Assembly (NCBI RefSeq): GCF_001570485.1
Contig: NZ_BCTA01000021.1
Span: forward strand, 62,001 to 126,000
DNA length: 64,000 nt
Source: Mycolicibacterium novocastrense
Lineage (GTDB): Bacteria > Actinomycetota > Actinomycetes > Mycobacteriales > Mycobacteriaceae
Reading direction: 5' to 3'
Shown: piece after piece, positions 1 through 7,186 of the stretch
Layout of the letters: every line of letters begins with the position of its first letter
How positions within the stretch are numbered: position 1 is the first letter of the stretch
The notes under the pieces: model-generated
Told to the model about the DNA's origin: nothing
Databases searched by the model: none
The model's input: only the letters and a program-made list of their open reading frames with translations
Made by a program: the position numbers and the translations under genes

Positions 1-1299
1 GGTCAGGCACGGTACGTGTTCCTGGGTCCGGAGCAGCTCATCAAGGACGACGTCATGAAACGACTGGCCGCGGTGAGGCCGTCGCTCATCGTCGTCGACG
101 AGGCGCACTGTGTGTCGGCGTGGGGACACGAGTTTCGTCCCACGTACCTTCGGGTCGGCGACGCGATCGAGCGGTTGGGCAGGCCGCCGGTCGTCGCGCT
201 GACCGCGACGGCGTCGGCGGTGGTCCGCCGCGAGATCGTCGACATCCTCGGCCTGCGCGAGCCGACGGTGATCTCCGGCGGGTTCGACCGGCCGAACATC
301 TCACTCGAAGTCCGTCACCACGCCGACGACGGCCACAAACGCCAGGACGTCGTCGATCTGGTGCAGCAGCTTGCAACGCCGGGGCTGCTGTACTGCGCCA
401 CCCGCAGGGACACCGAGTTCTATGCCGAGCAGCTCACACAGCGAGGCGTATCGGCCGTCGGGTACCACGCGGGGCTGAACACCAAGCAGCGCACCGAAGT
501 TCATGATCGGTTCCGGGACGACGAGGTCGGCGTCGTCGTGGCCACTTCGGCGTTCGGCATGGGCATCGACAAACCCAACGTCCGGTTCGTGGTGCACGCA
601 TCCGTGCCGGACTCCGTCGACGCGTATTACCAGCAGCTGGGGCGCGCCGGCCGAGACGACGCTCCCGCCGAGGCGATCCTGTTCTACCGGGCAGAGGACC
701 TCACCCTCGGGAACTTCTTCGCAACCCGCAATCCGGACGAGGAATTGCTGCGGCGGGTTTTCAGTGCTCTGGACGCCCGGAAGCCGAAGCGGCTCAAGGG
801 CCTTCGTGAAGAACTCGGTGAGCGAGGCCGCCGGCTCACATCGTCGATCAACCTGCTCGAGCAGGCGGGTGCGGTGGAATCGGCCAGGTCGGGCTTCACG
901 AGCACCGGTATGCCCGCCGACGACGCGGTCCGCAAGGCCGTGGAGATGGCCGAGATCGGGGAGCGGGTCGACCGGACGCGCGTCGAGATGATGCGTTCAT
1001 ACGCCGAGACACCGGACTGCCGCAGGCAGTTCTTGTTGGCCTACTTCGGCGACTACCTCCCCGAGCCCTGCGGCAACTGCGACCGCTGCCGCGACCACAC
1101 GGCCACCGACCGCGGTGTGCCGGCCATCGCCATGGGCACGGCCGTCGAACATCGCGAATGGGGCGCGGGCACCGTGCTCGGCGGAGACGCCGACCGGATC
1201 ACCGTGCTGTTCGACCTCTACGGATACCGGACTCTGGACGTCGACGCCGTGCGCGACAACGACCTGCTGGACGTGCGGGCGGCTAGTAGCCCGGCGTGA
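1..1299 (+). CDS. recQ: RecQ-family ATP-dependent DNA helicase (3' part; 5' end outside window)
   Basis: This is the C-terminal part of a superfamily 2 DNA helicase that unwinds branched DNA during repair. The frame is open to base 1, so the start and Walker A lie to the left of the window. Visible motifs are the DEAH box (DEAHCVSAWGHEFRP), TATA (motif III), GYHAGL, and motif V/VI (AFGMGIDKPNVRF, QQLGRAGRDD). A four-cysteine zinc-binding RQC segment follows (CRRQFLLAYF and CGNCDRC). No HRDC domain is seen. The protein instead ends with a short domain containing VEHREWGAGTV, which resembles the C-terminal module of UvrD/PcrA-type proteins. The stop overlaps the convergent gene by 17 bp. Confidence 0.93.
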   Translation, partial: GQARYVFLGPEQLIKDDVMKRLAAVRPSLIVVDEAHCVSAWGHEFRPTYLRVGDAIERLGRPPVVALTATASAVVRREIVDILGLREPTVISGGFDRPNISLEVRHHADDGHKRQDVVDLVQQLATPGLLYCATRRDTEFYAEQLTQRGVSAVGYHAGLNTKQRTEVHDRFRDDEVGVVVATSAFGMGIDKPNVRFVVHASVPDSVDAYYQQLGRAGRDDAPAEAILFYRAEDLTLGNFFATRNPDEELLRRVFSALDARKPKRLKGLREELGERGRRLTSSINLLEQAGAVESARSGFTSTGMPADDAVRKAVEMAEIGERVDRTRVEMMRSYAETPDCRRQFLLAYFGDYLPEPCGNCDRCRDHTATDRGVPAIAMGTAVEHREWGAGTVLGGDADRITVLFDLYGYRTLDVDAVRDNDLLDVRAASSPA

Positions 1300-1630
1300 C
1301 GACGTCTTCCAGTTCCTGCAACTCGGGCGACGGTCCGGGGGGTGCGTGCGGTGGCACTTGATTGCCGGTCGACCCGGTGCATTCGGCGCCGCTGACCCCG
1401 GGCGGGCAGGCGTTGTTGACTGCTGAGGCGGTGTTGGGCACCAGGTACGGCACACAGTGTCCGCTGTAGAGGTCGCTGTCCTCGCCGGGTGGGCAGGCTG
1501 CGAGTTGGCTAGGCGGGCTAGGGGAGGTGGCGACGAAGGCGGCAGTCAGCGGCGCCGCCGCCACCGCGATCGCAAACGCACCGGCGATCGTCAGCCGGCC
1601 TCCGATACGAATCTTCCTCACCGTTGACAT
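1283..1630 (-). CDS. Small secreted proline/cysteine-containing protein
   Basis: An unrecognised protein of 115 residues from the chosen ATG at 1630. It begins MSTVRKIRIGG, followed by a hydrophobic stretch (AGAFAIAVAAAPLTAAFVA) that looks like a Sec signal peptide. The mature part holds four cysteines (ACPPGEDSDLYSGHC and ACPPGVSGAEC), probably forming disulfides, and a proline-rich tail. A longer frame opens at 1708, but the internal ATG puts the signal peptide at the N-terminus. The Shine-Dalgarno is weak (AAGG directly before ATG). It is convergent with recQ and overlaps its end. Function unknown; small exported proteins of this kind are common in mycobacteria. Confidence 0.7.
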   Translation of the reverse strand: MSTVRKIRIGGRLTIAGAFAIAVAAAPLTAAFVATSPSPPSQLAACPPGEDSDLYSGHCVPYLVPNTASAVNNACPPGVSGAECTGSTGNQVPPHAPPGPSPELQELEDVVTPGY

Positions 1631-2003
1631 CCTTGCGCTTTCGTCAGTGGGATCCTGAACATCGACACTATCGCGCGTCGGCGCGCTCGGGGCATCGGTC
1701 ACGTCCAAGAATTGTTACGGTCCGGCGGGTCGTCGTAATCCTCATCTCACTGTCGGTTCGGCTGGTTGATCAGTGACTGCGGGATGCCGACATGCCATGC
1801 CCGCGGGCAGGTTGACCTCCAGACTTGGCATGGTCTTCGGCCCGATGGAACTGGCGTCCTGCGAGAAACAATGGCAGCAGTAGTCTTTCAGACCGCGGAT
1901 CGGCAAGCTTCCTAGGAAACCCACCCGTCACCGGAACTGTCTGGTTTTCCGCCGCAGGGGGACTCAAAAACCTACGGTAATCTGGCAGGGTTATGGGGGT
2001 GAC
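1631..2003. other. Intergenic region upstream of the toxin operon
   Basis: A 373-base stretch without a convincing gene. It should hold the promoters of the leftward secreted-protein gene and the rightward toxin operon. The right end is less GC-rich than the surroundings, with an A/T-rich run around 1965-1982. A strong GGGGGTGAC ribosome site precedes the ATG at 2004. The short open frames on the minus strand around 1742-1967 have no recognisable features. No repeat or transposon end is visible. Confidence 0.6.
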
Positions 2004-2279
2004 ATGGCAAAAGTCCTGAATGTCGACGCGAGCGGGTTGAAGTCGGCTGCCGCTGACAGCATCGCTGTCGCCGCTGATGTGCTCGCTAATGGCTTTGATG
2101 GCTCTCTTAGTGCCCGCCCGAGTGGTTCGGGAATGGCGGCGTTTGATGCGGCAAGTGCCATCGTGCGGACGCGCATATCTAATCGCATTGCTGGTCAGGC
2201 CGGTGATGTCGCTGCAGCAGGTGACCGCTACGACGCCACGGACGGGGGCATTGCGGACGCTATCGCGGTGACCATGTGA
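2004..2279 (+). CDS. EspC/WXG100-like small helical protein, type VII secretion partner of the downstream toxin
   Basis: A 91-residue protein beginning MAKVLNVDASGLKSAAADS. It has two predicted amphipathic helices around a glycine/serine-rich turn (SLSARPSGSGMAAF), and ends GDRYDATDGGIADAI. Size, composition and the final Y-D-x-T-D pattern resemble the EspC/DUF2580 family of ESX (type VII) secretion-associated proteins, where YxxxD/E-type tails act as export signals. Its TGA overlaps the GTG of the 660-residue toxin gene (GTGA, 2276-2279), so the two are translationally coupled. By analogy with EsxE/EsxF for CpnT, and the small helical partners of LXG toxins, it probably pairs with the toxin N-terminus for export. 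The family call rests on pattern recognition only. Confidence 0.72.
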   Translation: MAKVLNVDASGLKSAAADSIAVAADVLANGFDGSLSARPSGSGMAAFDAASAIVRTRISNRIAGQAGDVAAAGDRYDATDGGIADAIAVTM

Positions 2280-4258
2280 GCGCTGCCGCTGCGCCTAGCG
2301 CGGTACCTAGCCGCTCGGACATTGAGTCGTGGGACAGCTCGGACCTGGAGTCTGCCGCCACCCGCTGGCGGGCAGCAGCGGGTGCATTGGAATCCGCGTT
2401 CGAGCAGCACAGGCAGAACATTTTGACTCCTGGCGGTACGACTTGGGAAGGTGACGCCAAGGACGCTGCATTAGACCGAGTAACTGCGGATACTTCCGTA
2501 GTACGTCTACAGGGCGATGTGCATCGTGAGGCCGCCGATGTCGCCGCCCGCGGCAGTGAGGACATCCAGGGCGCGCGCACCCGTGTGCTCGAAGCCATCG
2601 CCGAAGCCGAACAGAATGACTTCAGCGTCGGTGATGATCTCTCGGTGACTGACAACCTCGCCTACGATGTGGAAACCGCTGCTGCCCGCGCGATTACTGC
2701 GACCGAGCACGCTGAGTTCATCCGTTGGCGCGCCGAACAGCTTGTCGCCACCGATGCCCTGGTCGGGCGCCAGCTTCAGGCAAGAGGCCTTGAACTGCAA
2801 GGTATTCAGTTTGAAGGTGCGAGCGACGAGAATGAAACCCATCCGTCGATTCGGCTCGTGGACAACAAGACTCAGGACAACGATCCCCATGCCGACTCGC
2901 AAGAGGGTGTGAAACCAGGTTCACCGCCCGAGGAATCTGCGGGAAGCTGGCAGGACATGCTCCTGCCTCAGGGGACCGCTGACGGCGCTGATGATGCTGA
3001 GTCGCCATTGGAAACACGGTCGGGTGATCCCATTACCGCCGAAGGCCAACAACCCTCGAGCCTGGATGAGGCGCTGTCCGAAGTCGGAGGGCGACCTGTC
3101 ACGGCACCGCTTACGTCATTGGAGCGCATCCGAGACCAGCACGCCGGGAACGGCAAGAGCGAGCACCGGCGATACACACAGCATCCGTTGGAGGCTCCGG
3201 TCGTCGGCGCCGATTCGTCGGTAGTTGGTCAGCAGCAGGCGAGGGTGGATGCTGCGCACGAGAGCGTTGCGTCTGCCCAAGCTGCACTCGATGACGCCCT
3301 GGCCCAGTCCGCGGTCGCGGGGCCGGGTGCCGGTCCCAGCCGTGACCAGCTCGATGCTTTGGGACAGGCTTTGTTCGATACCCGTGGTGACGTATCTAGT
3401 CAGACCGAAGTTCTGCAGAACCTGAACGCGGCGGCGGGCGAAATTGGTGGGGGCCGAGTGCCAATCCCTTCTCTTCCCGAGAATGCTGACGTTCAGGCCT
3501 TCCCGCAGGAGCCGTCGGCATTCGCCGAAGGTAGTCGCGCTTTGAGCGAAGGCACTCTCGGATTCATTCCCGATATCGCCCACGACATCGACGTTTTTCG
3601 AAATTGGAGCGAACACTCAGTCGAGGATCGGGTTGGTGCCGTGCTCGACGTGGCCGGCGCAGCACCCATCCCTGGTGGCAAGTTCGTCACAGAGGGTCTC
3701 GAACATGCTGTTGATGCCTTCAACGCCGGGCGCCACATTGAGGAGGCCGTCGATGCCGGCAGTGCGGGAGCGCATGACTTCCCCGATGCGCCGTCAACTC
3801 CACATGTTGACCACACGCCAGAGGTGTCTGATTCGCGCGGTGGAGGCGATGCCGACGTAGCTTCGGCGCCGACGTTTGCGCTAGAGGACGCGACAGCGAT
3901 CTTGCACAGCAGTGAAGCGAACGGCGGGCATCTTATCGAGCGCCACGTGGGTCGAACGTTTGATGACCTCTCCGCACGCTTGGCGGATTCGCCTCGACTC
4001 GGACAAGTTTCAACGTTCGCATCTGTCGATGAGGCGTCCTCAGCGCTCAGCATTGCACTTCAGCAGAACAAGCAGTTGTTCGATGATTGGATGGCTAACG
4101 GCGCGAGAGGAAGACTCGAATTGGTTGCACCATTCGAAGGTGGATCGGTGCTGGTGCGTGGGTCAGACATCATGGTGCCGGGGTCAAGCGTCAAGATGGT
4201 CCTTAAAACGGACGGGTCTGGAGGGTGGTTTCTGTTGACTGGGATGATTAACCCATGA
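2276..4258 (+). CDS. Type VII-type polymorphic toxin with C-terminal bacterial RNase A-like (CdiA-CT) domain
   Basis: A 660-residue protein starting at GTG. Residues about 15-130 form a WXG100-like helical region with W57-E-G59 in TTWEGDAKDAA. The middle is acidic and low in complexity (about 185-300), followed by an alanine/glutamine-rich helical part (about 320-395) and a glycine/alanine-rich pre-toxin stretch near 440-480. The last about 119 residues match the RNase A-like toxin domain known from CDI systems. They contain GGHLIERHVGRT, ARLADSP (H557 and R568, 11 apart as in the family), a GRLEL strand, a VPGSSVKMVL strand and the terminal FLLTGM (T655). The usual second catalytic residue after this Thr is Tyr; here it is Met657. 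Base composition is less GC-rich than the neighbours, and codon 66 is a rare TTA. The stop overlaps the immunity gene (ATGA). Confidence 0.87.
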   Translation: MSAAAAPSAVPSRSDIESWDSSDLESAATRWRAAAGALESAFEQHRQNILTPGGTTWEGDAKDAALDRVTADTSVVRLQGDVHREAADVAARGSEDIQGARTRVLEAIAEAEQNDFSVGDDLSVTDNLAYDVETAAARAITATEHAEFIRWRAEQLVATDALVGRQLQARGLELQGIQFEGASDENETHPSIRLVDNKTQDNDPHADSQEGVKPGSPPEESAGSWQDMLLPQGTADGADDAESPLETRSGDPITAEGQQPSSLDEALSEVGGRPVTAPLTSLERIRDQHAGNGKSEHRRYTQHPLEAPVVGADSSVVGQQQARVDAAHESVASAQAALDDALAQSAVAGPGAGPSRDQLDALGQALFDTRGDVSSQTEVLQNLNAAAGEIGGGRVPIPSLPENADVQAFPQEPSAFAEGSRALSEGTLGFIPDIAHDIDVFRNWSEHSVEDRVGAVLDVAGAAPIPGGKFVTEGLEHAVDAFNAGRHIEEAVDAGSAGAHDFPDAPSTPHVDHTPEVSDSRGGGDADVASAPTFALEDATAILHSSEANGGHLIERHVGRTFDDLSARLADSPRLGQVSTFASVDEASSALSIALQQNKQLFDDWMANGARGRLELVAPFEGGSVLVRGSDIMVPGSSVKMVLKTDGSGGWFLLTGMINP

Positions 4259-4596
4259 GCGCACAATCTCTTTCACGTTCTTTATCGCATTTCTTTGGGG
4301 CGTACTTCCATGAGGATTGGGACCTGGAAGCCGATGATTGGCAGGGGATCGTCGAAAGTTACGTCGAGGATGAACAGCCCACTGCCGAGCTGCTTCGCGC
4401 GTTGGCCAAAGAGATCGATGATCTGACTGCCGAATGTACGGAAGCTGACTCGGAACAACTTGTGAAACGCACTATGGGCGCTAATTACTATCCACTGCCC
4501 GAATTTACGTACATAGAGTGGCTTGGGCAGGTCGCCGCGCGGTTGCGGAAACACGCCGCTGCCATTGACGGTGGTGCTAAACCTCCCACCGCTTGA
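4255..4596 (+). CDS. CdiI-type immunity protein (contact-dependent inhibition immunity family) for the RNase toxin
   Basis: A 113-residue acidic, soluble protein. The N-terminal SLSHFFGAYFHEDWDLEADD is characteristic of the CdiI_2-type immunity family (FFGAYFHxDW). A conserved-looking TYIEWLGQVAARLRKHA helix closes the protein. Its ATG overlaps the toxin TGA by four bases, the arrangement expected for a toxin and immunity pair made together. Its predicted role is to bind and block the RNase A-like domain in the cytoplasm of the producer and its kin. Codon 10 is TTA, rare in this genome type. Ends 68 bp before the tRNA gene. Confidence 0.85.
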   Translation: MSAQSLSRSLSHFFGAYFHEDWDLEADDWQGIVESYVEDEQPTAELLRALAKEIDDLTAECTEADSEQLVKRTMGANYYPLPEFTYIEWLGQVAARLRKHAAAIDGGAKPPTA

Positions 4597-4664
4597 GAAC
4601 GACTCGAACGGCTCCGATCCCCCGGGTGTCGCAGGATCGAACTAAATTAGGCTCTGAGCCGCAA

Positions 4665-4738
4665 GCCCCCATAGCCCAATTGGCAGAGGCAGCGGACTTA
4701 AAATCCGCACAGTGTCGGTTCGAGTCCGACTGGGGGCA
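4665..4738 (+). tRNA. tRNA-Leu (anticodon UAA)
   Basis: A 74-base cloverleaf. The acceptor pair is GCCCCCA/TGGGGGC with discriminator A. The D-arm has a leucine-type 3-bp stem GCC/GGC. The anticodon stem GCGGA/TCCGC has loop CTTAAAA, giving anticodon UAA. The T-arm is GTCGG-TTCGAGT-CCGAC. CCA is not encoded. The variable region is only five bases (ACAGT), whereas leucine tRNAs are normally class II with a long variable arm. It decodes UUA, the rarest leucine codon in GC-rich genomes, and lies directly after the toxin operon, which uses TTA. Confidence 0.9.
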
Positions 4739-4862
4739 CTTAAAGGGCACGGGTTAGATGGCATCTTGCGGCTTGCGGGCGGTGTCGCCGACGGTGTCCG
4801 TTCGGAATCACCATTCACTTGTGACTGCTACCGTGCATCGCAAACCGTGGTGAGGAGGCCCG

Positions 4863-6515
4863 ATGGCTGACGTGCTGGCCGGAGTTCGGCAGAAGTTGCA
4901 GCATGCCACCGAGGCGGCGCGCGCTGCCAAGCGACTCGTCGACACCGGAATCATCGACCTCAAGGACCTCGGTTCGGGTGTTCAGACCGCGAAGCTTGCG
5001 CGCACCTACGGCCCGCAGGCCACGATGGCGATTCAGGGTGGTCGCAAGTACGCGGACCTACCTGCGGTCGTCGACGAGCGCGGGACGTTGACCTACAAAC
5101 AGGTCGATGACCAGTCGTGGGCATTGGCGCACGGCTTGCAGAGCCTCGGCGTGTCCGCAGGCTCGGTCGTCGGCGTGCTGTGCCGCGACCACCGCGGTCT
5201 GGTCATCACCATGGCCGCCTGCGGCAAGGCGGGCGCCCGAATGGTGTTGATGAACACCGGTTTCGCCAAACCTCAGTTCGCCGAGGTCTGCGAGCGCGAG
5301 AAGGTGACCGTGGTGCTCCACGACAGCGAGTTCCTCGGTCTGCTCGACGCGCTGCCCGCCGACCTGCCGCGGGTGCTGACATGGGTCGACGAGGGTGCAG
5401 AATTGCCCGCCGGCGCACAGACTCTCGACGACATCCTCGCGACCAACTCAACCGAGCCGTTGCCCCCGCCGGCTAAAGCCGGTGGTTCGGTGATCCTCAC
5501 CAGCGGCACGACCGGGCTGCCCAAGGGGGCGCCGCGGGAAACGGTATCTCCGCTCGCGACGGCGCAGATCGTCGACCGAATACCGTTCCCGCGCAAGGGA
5601 ACCATGGTCATCGTATCGCCCATCTTCCACAGCACCGGCTGGGCCACTTACACCGTCGGCGCAGCGTTCGGCAACAAAATCGTGACGACCAGGCGGTTCA
5701 AGGCGGAGGGCACGTTGAAGCTGATCGCCGACCACAAGGCCGACATGCTGGTAGCGGTCCCGACAATGCTGCACCGGATGGTCGAGCTTGCGCCCGACGT
5801 CATCGCCAGGTACGACACGTCGTCGCTGAAGGTCATTTTGATCGCCGGGTCGGCCCTGAGCCCTGAGCTGTCCAACCGGGTGCAGGACACCTTCGGCGAT
5901 GTTCTGTACAACATGTACGGCTCCACCGAATGCGCGATCGCCAGCGTCGCCACCCCCGCCGAGTTACGTGCCGCACCCGGCACCGCGGGGCGTGCTCCGG
6001 TGACCTGCGAGGTGGTGCTGTACGACGAGAACGATCGACGGATTGAGGGCGCGAACCGTCGCGGCAGGATCTTTATCCGCAACGGTGCGCCGTTCTCCGG
6101 ATACACCGATGGTCGCAACAAGCAGATCATCGACGGCTACATGTCCAGCGGTGACATGGGTCATTTCGACGAGAACGGACTGCTGTTCGTAGACGGCCGC
6201 GACGACGACATGATCGTGTCCGGCGGCGAGAACGTCTTTCCGCAGGAAGTCGAGAATCTGCTCGAGGCGCGGGCCGATATCGCGGAGGTGGCAGTAGTCG
6301 GGGTCGATGACGTTGAGTTCGGAAAGCGGTTGCGCGCCTTCATTGTTTCCGAGCCCGGCGCCGAGCAAGACGCAGCAGAGATCAAGCAGTACGTGAAAGA
6401 CAACCTGGCGCGGCACAAGGTTCCGCGCGATGTGGTGTTCATCGACGAACTACCTCGGAACACCACCGGAAAGCTACTGCGTCGGGTGTTGGTCGAAATG
6501 GACATCGAGGCCTGA
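4863..6515 (+). CDS. Fatty acyl-CoA/acyl-AMP ligase (FadD12/FadD2-like)
   Basis: A 550-residue ANL-superfamily enzyme that adenylates a fatty acid and transfers it to CoA in the cytoplasm. The P-loop ILTSGTTGLPKG is at about 211-222. The adenine-binding NMYGSTECA and the hinge/core motif SSGDMGHFDENGLLFVDGRDDD follow. VSGGENVFPQEVE and the C-terminal catalytic lysine in NTTGKLLRR complete the set. Length is normal for the family. A GAGGAGGCCCG ribosome site precedes the ATG. The helical N-terminal extension of about 40 residues is typical of the FadD2/FadD12 group. It lies alone between the tRNA gene and a tRNA-like fragment. The substrate chain length cannot be read from sequence. Confidence 0.92.
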   Translation: MADVLAGVRQKLQHATEAARAAKRLVDTGIIDLKDLGSGVQTAKLARTYGPQATMAIQGGRKYADLPAVVDERGTLTYKQVDDQSWALAHGLQSLGVSAGSVVGVLCRDHRGLVITMAACGKAGARMVLMNTGFAKPQFAEVCEREKVTVVLHDSEFLGLLDALPADLPRVLTWVDEGAELPAGAQTLDDILATNSTEPLPPPAKAGGSVILTSGTTGLPKGAPRETVSPLATAQIVDRIPFPRKGTMVIVSPIFHSTGWATYTVGAAFGNKIVTTRRFKAEGTLKLIADHKADMLVAVPTMLHRMVELAPDVIARYDTSSLKVILIAGSALSPELSNRVQDTFGDVLYNMYGSTECAIASVATPAELRAAPGTAGRAPVTCEVVLYDENDRRIEGANRRGRIFIRNGAPFSGYTDGRNKQIIDGYMSSGDMGHFDENGLLFVDGRDDDMIVSGGENVFPQEVENLLEARADIAEVAVVGVDDVEFGKRLRAFIVSEPGAEQDAAEIKQYVKDNLARHKVPRDVVFIDELPRNTTGKLLRRVLVEMDIEA

Positions 6516-6547
6516 GGCCGCGACCAGATACCTGATCGAACAGCCCT

Positions 6548-6587
6548 AGCGGACTCAAAGTTGTCGGTTCGAGTCCGACTGGAGGCA
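6548..6587 (+). repeat. tRNA-Leu 3'-end fragment (possible decayed attachment site)
   Basis: These 40 bases repeat the 3' half of the tRNA-Leu at 4665-4738 in direct orientation. Bases 6562-6582 are identical to 4713-4733 (21 of 21, the T-arm and start of the acceptor strand), and the next five differ once (AGGCA for GGGCA). Before it, AGCGGACT matches the anticodon stem, but about nine bases of the variable side are missing. Such fragments are left when an integrase uses a tRNA gene, or by tRNA duplication and decay. No integrase gene is in between. Confidence 0.75.
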
Positions 6588-6709
6588 TCGGAGTTCTTGC
6601 CGGAAGGGGCCGATTGCGGCTCTAACATTCGAGCGGTCGCTGTCGTCGGCGGCTCCCTGCATCAGCACCGCGTCAGCGAGGAACCGCGATCAATACCTAG
6701 ACTCCGAGA

Positions 6710-7108
6710 ATGCGCGTGCCTCGTCGAATCGCAGAGTTCAACAAGCGAGTCACCAATCCGGCGGCTCGCGCGATCACACCGTGGCTTCCAAACCTCGGGA
6801 CGCTCGAGCACGTCGGGCGGAAGTCGGGTAAGCGGTATCGAACGCCCCTTCTGGTATTCAAGACCCAGGATGGCTACGCCATCCTCATCGGCTACGGCCT
6901 ACAGACGGACTGGTTGAAGAACGTGCTGGCCGGCGGACCGACGGTGCTACGCAAGCGTGGACGGGCTGTCGCGCTCGTCAACCCACGGGTGGTCAGCAAG
7001 GCCGAGGCCGCGACCCTCGTCATACCGCGTTCTCGCCTGCTCTACCGAGCTTTTCCATACGACGAGGCCGCCGTGCTGCTGACGAATGCGGGCTCGGCGA
7101 CTGCGTGA
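6710..7108 (+). CDS. Deazaflavin (F420)-dependent nitroreductase-family protein (Ddn/DUF385-like)
   Basis: A 132-residue protein with the pattern of the mycobacterial FDOR-B/Ddn family: N-terminal RRIAEFNKRVTNP, then GTLEHVGRKSGKRYRTPLLV, then a ...DGYAILIGYG strand and a TDWLKNVLAGG turn. This split beta-barrel family binds F420H2 or flavin and reduces quinones or nitro compounds, often at the membrane. Length is usual. Start chosen at ATG 6710; no strong ribosome site is seen. The tail is slightly truncated compared with longer members. It stands alone between the tRNA-like fragment and the convergent SRPBCC gene. Confidence 0.85.
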   Translation: MRVPRRIAEFNKRVTNPAARAITPWLPNLGTLEHVGRKSGKRYRTPLLVFKTQDGYAILIGYGLQTDWLKNVLAGGPTVLRKRGRAVALVNPRVVSKAEAATLVIPRSRLLYRAFPYDEAAVLLTNAGSATA

Positions 7109-7186
7109 CCGCAACGCAACGCTGCTTTTCAATCACTGCCGGCGGTATAGGCGGCCGTGCATGCGTAACCAGGCCACGTCGACGGC

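Noticed and set aside
1742-1967. Short frames on the - strand before the toxin operon
   Set aside because: No ribosome site, no signal peptide, no recognisable family; left as intergenic.
4739-6547. Segment between tRNA-Leu and its fragment as a mobile element
   Set aside because: Contains only an ordinary fadD gene with native-looking composition and no integrase, excisionase or phage gene; only the repeat itself is reported.
6561-6917. 118-codon frame starting in the tRNA fragment
   Set aside because: Overlaps the nitroreductase-family gene in another frame and has no domain.
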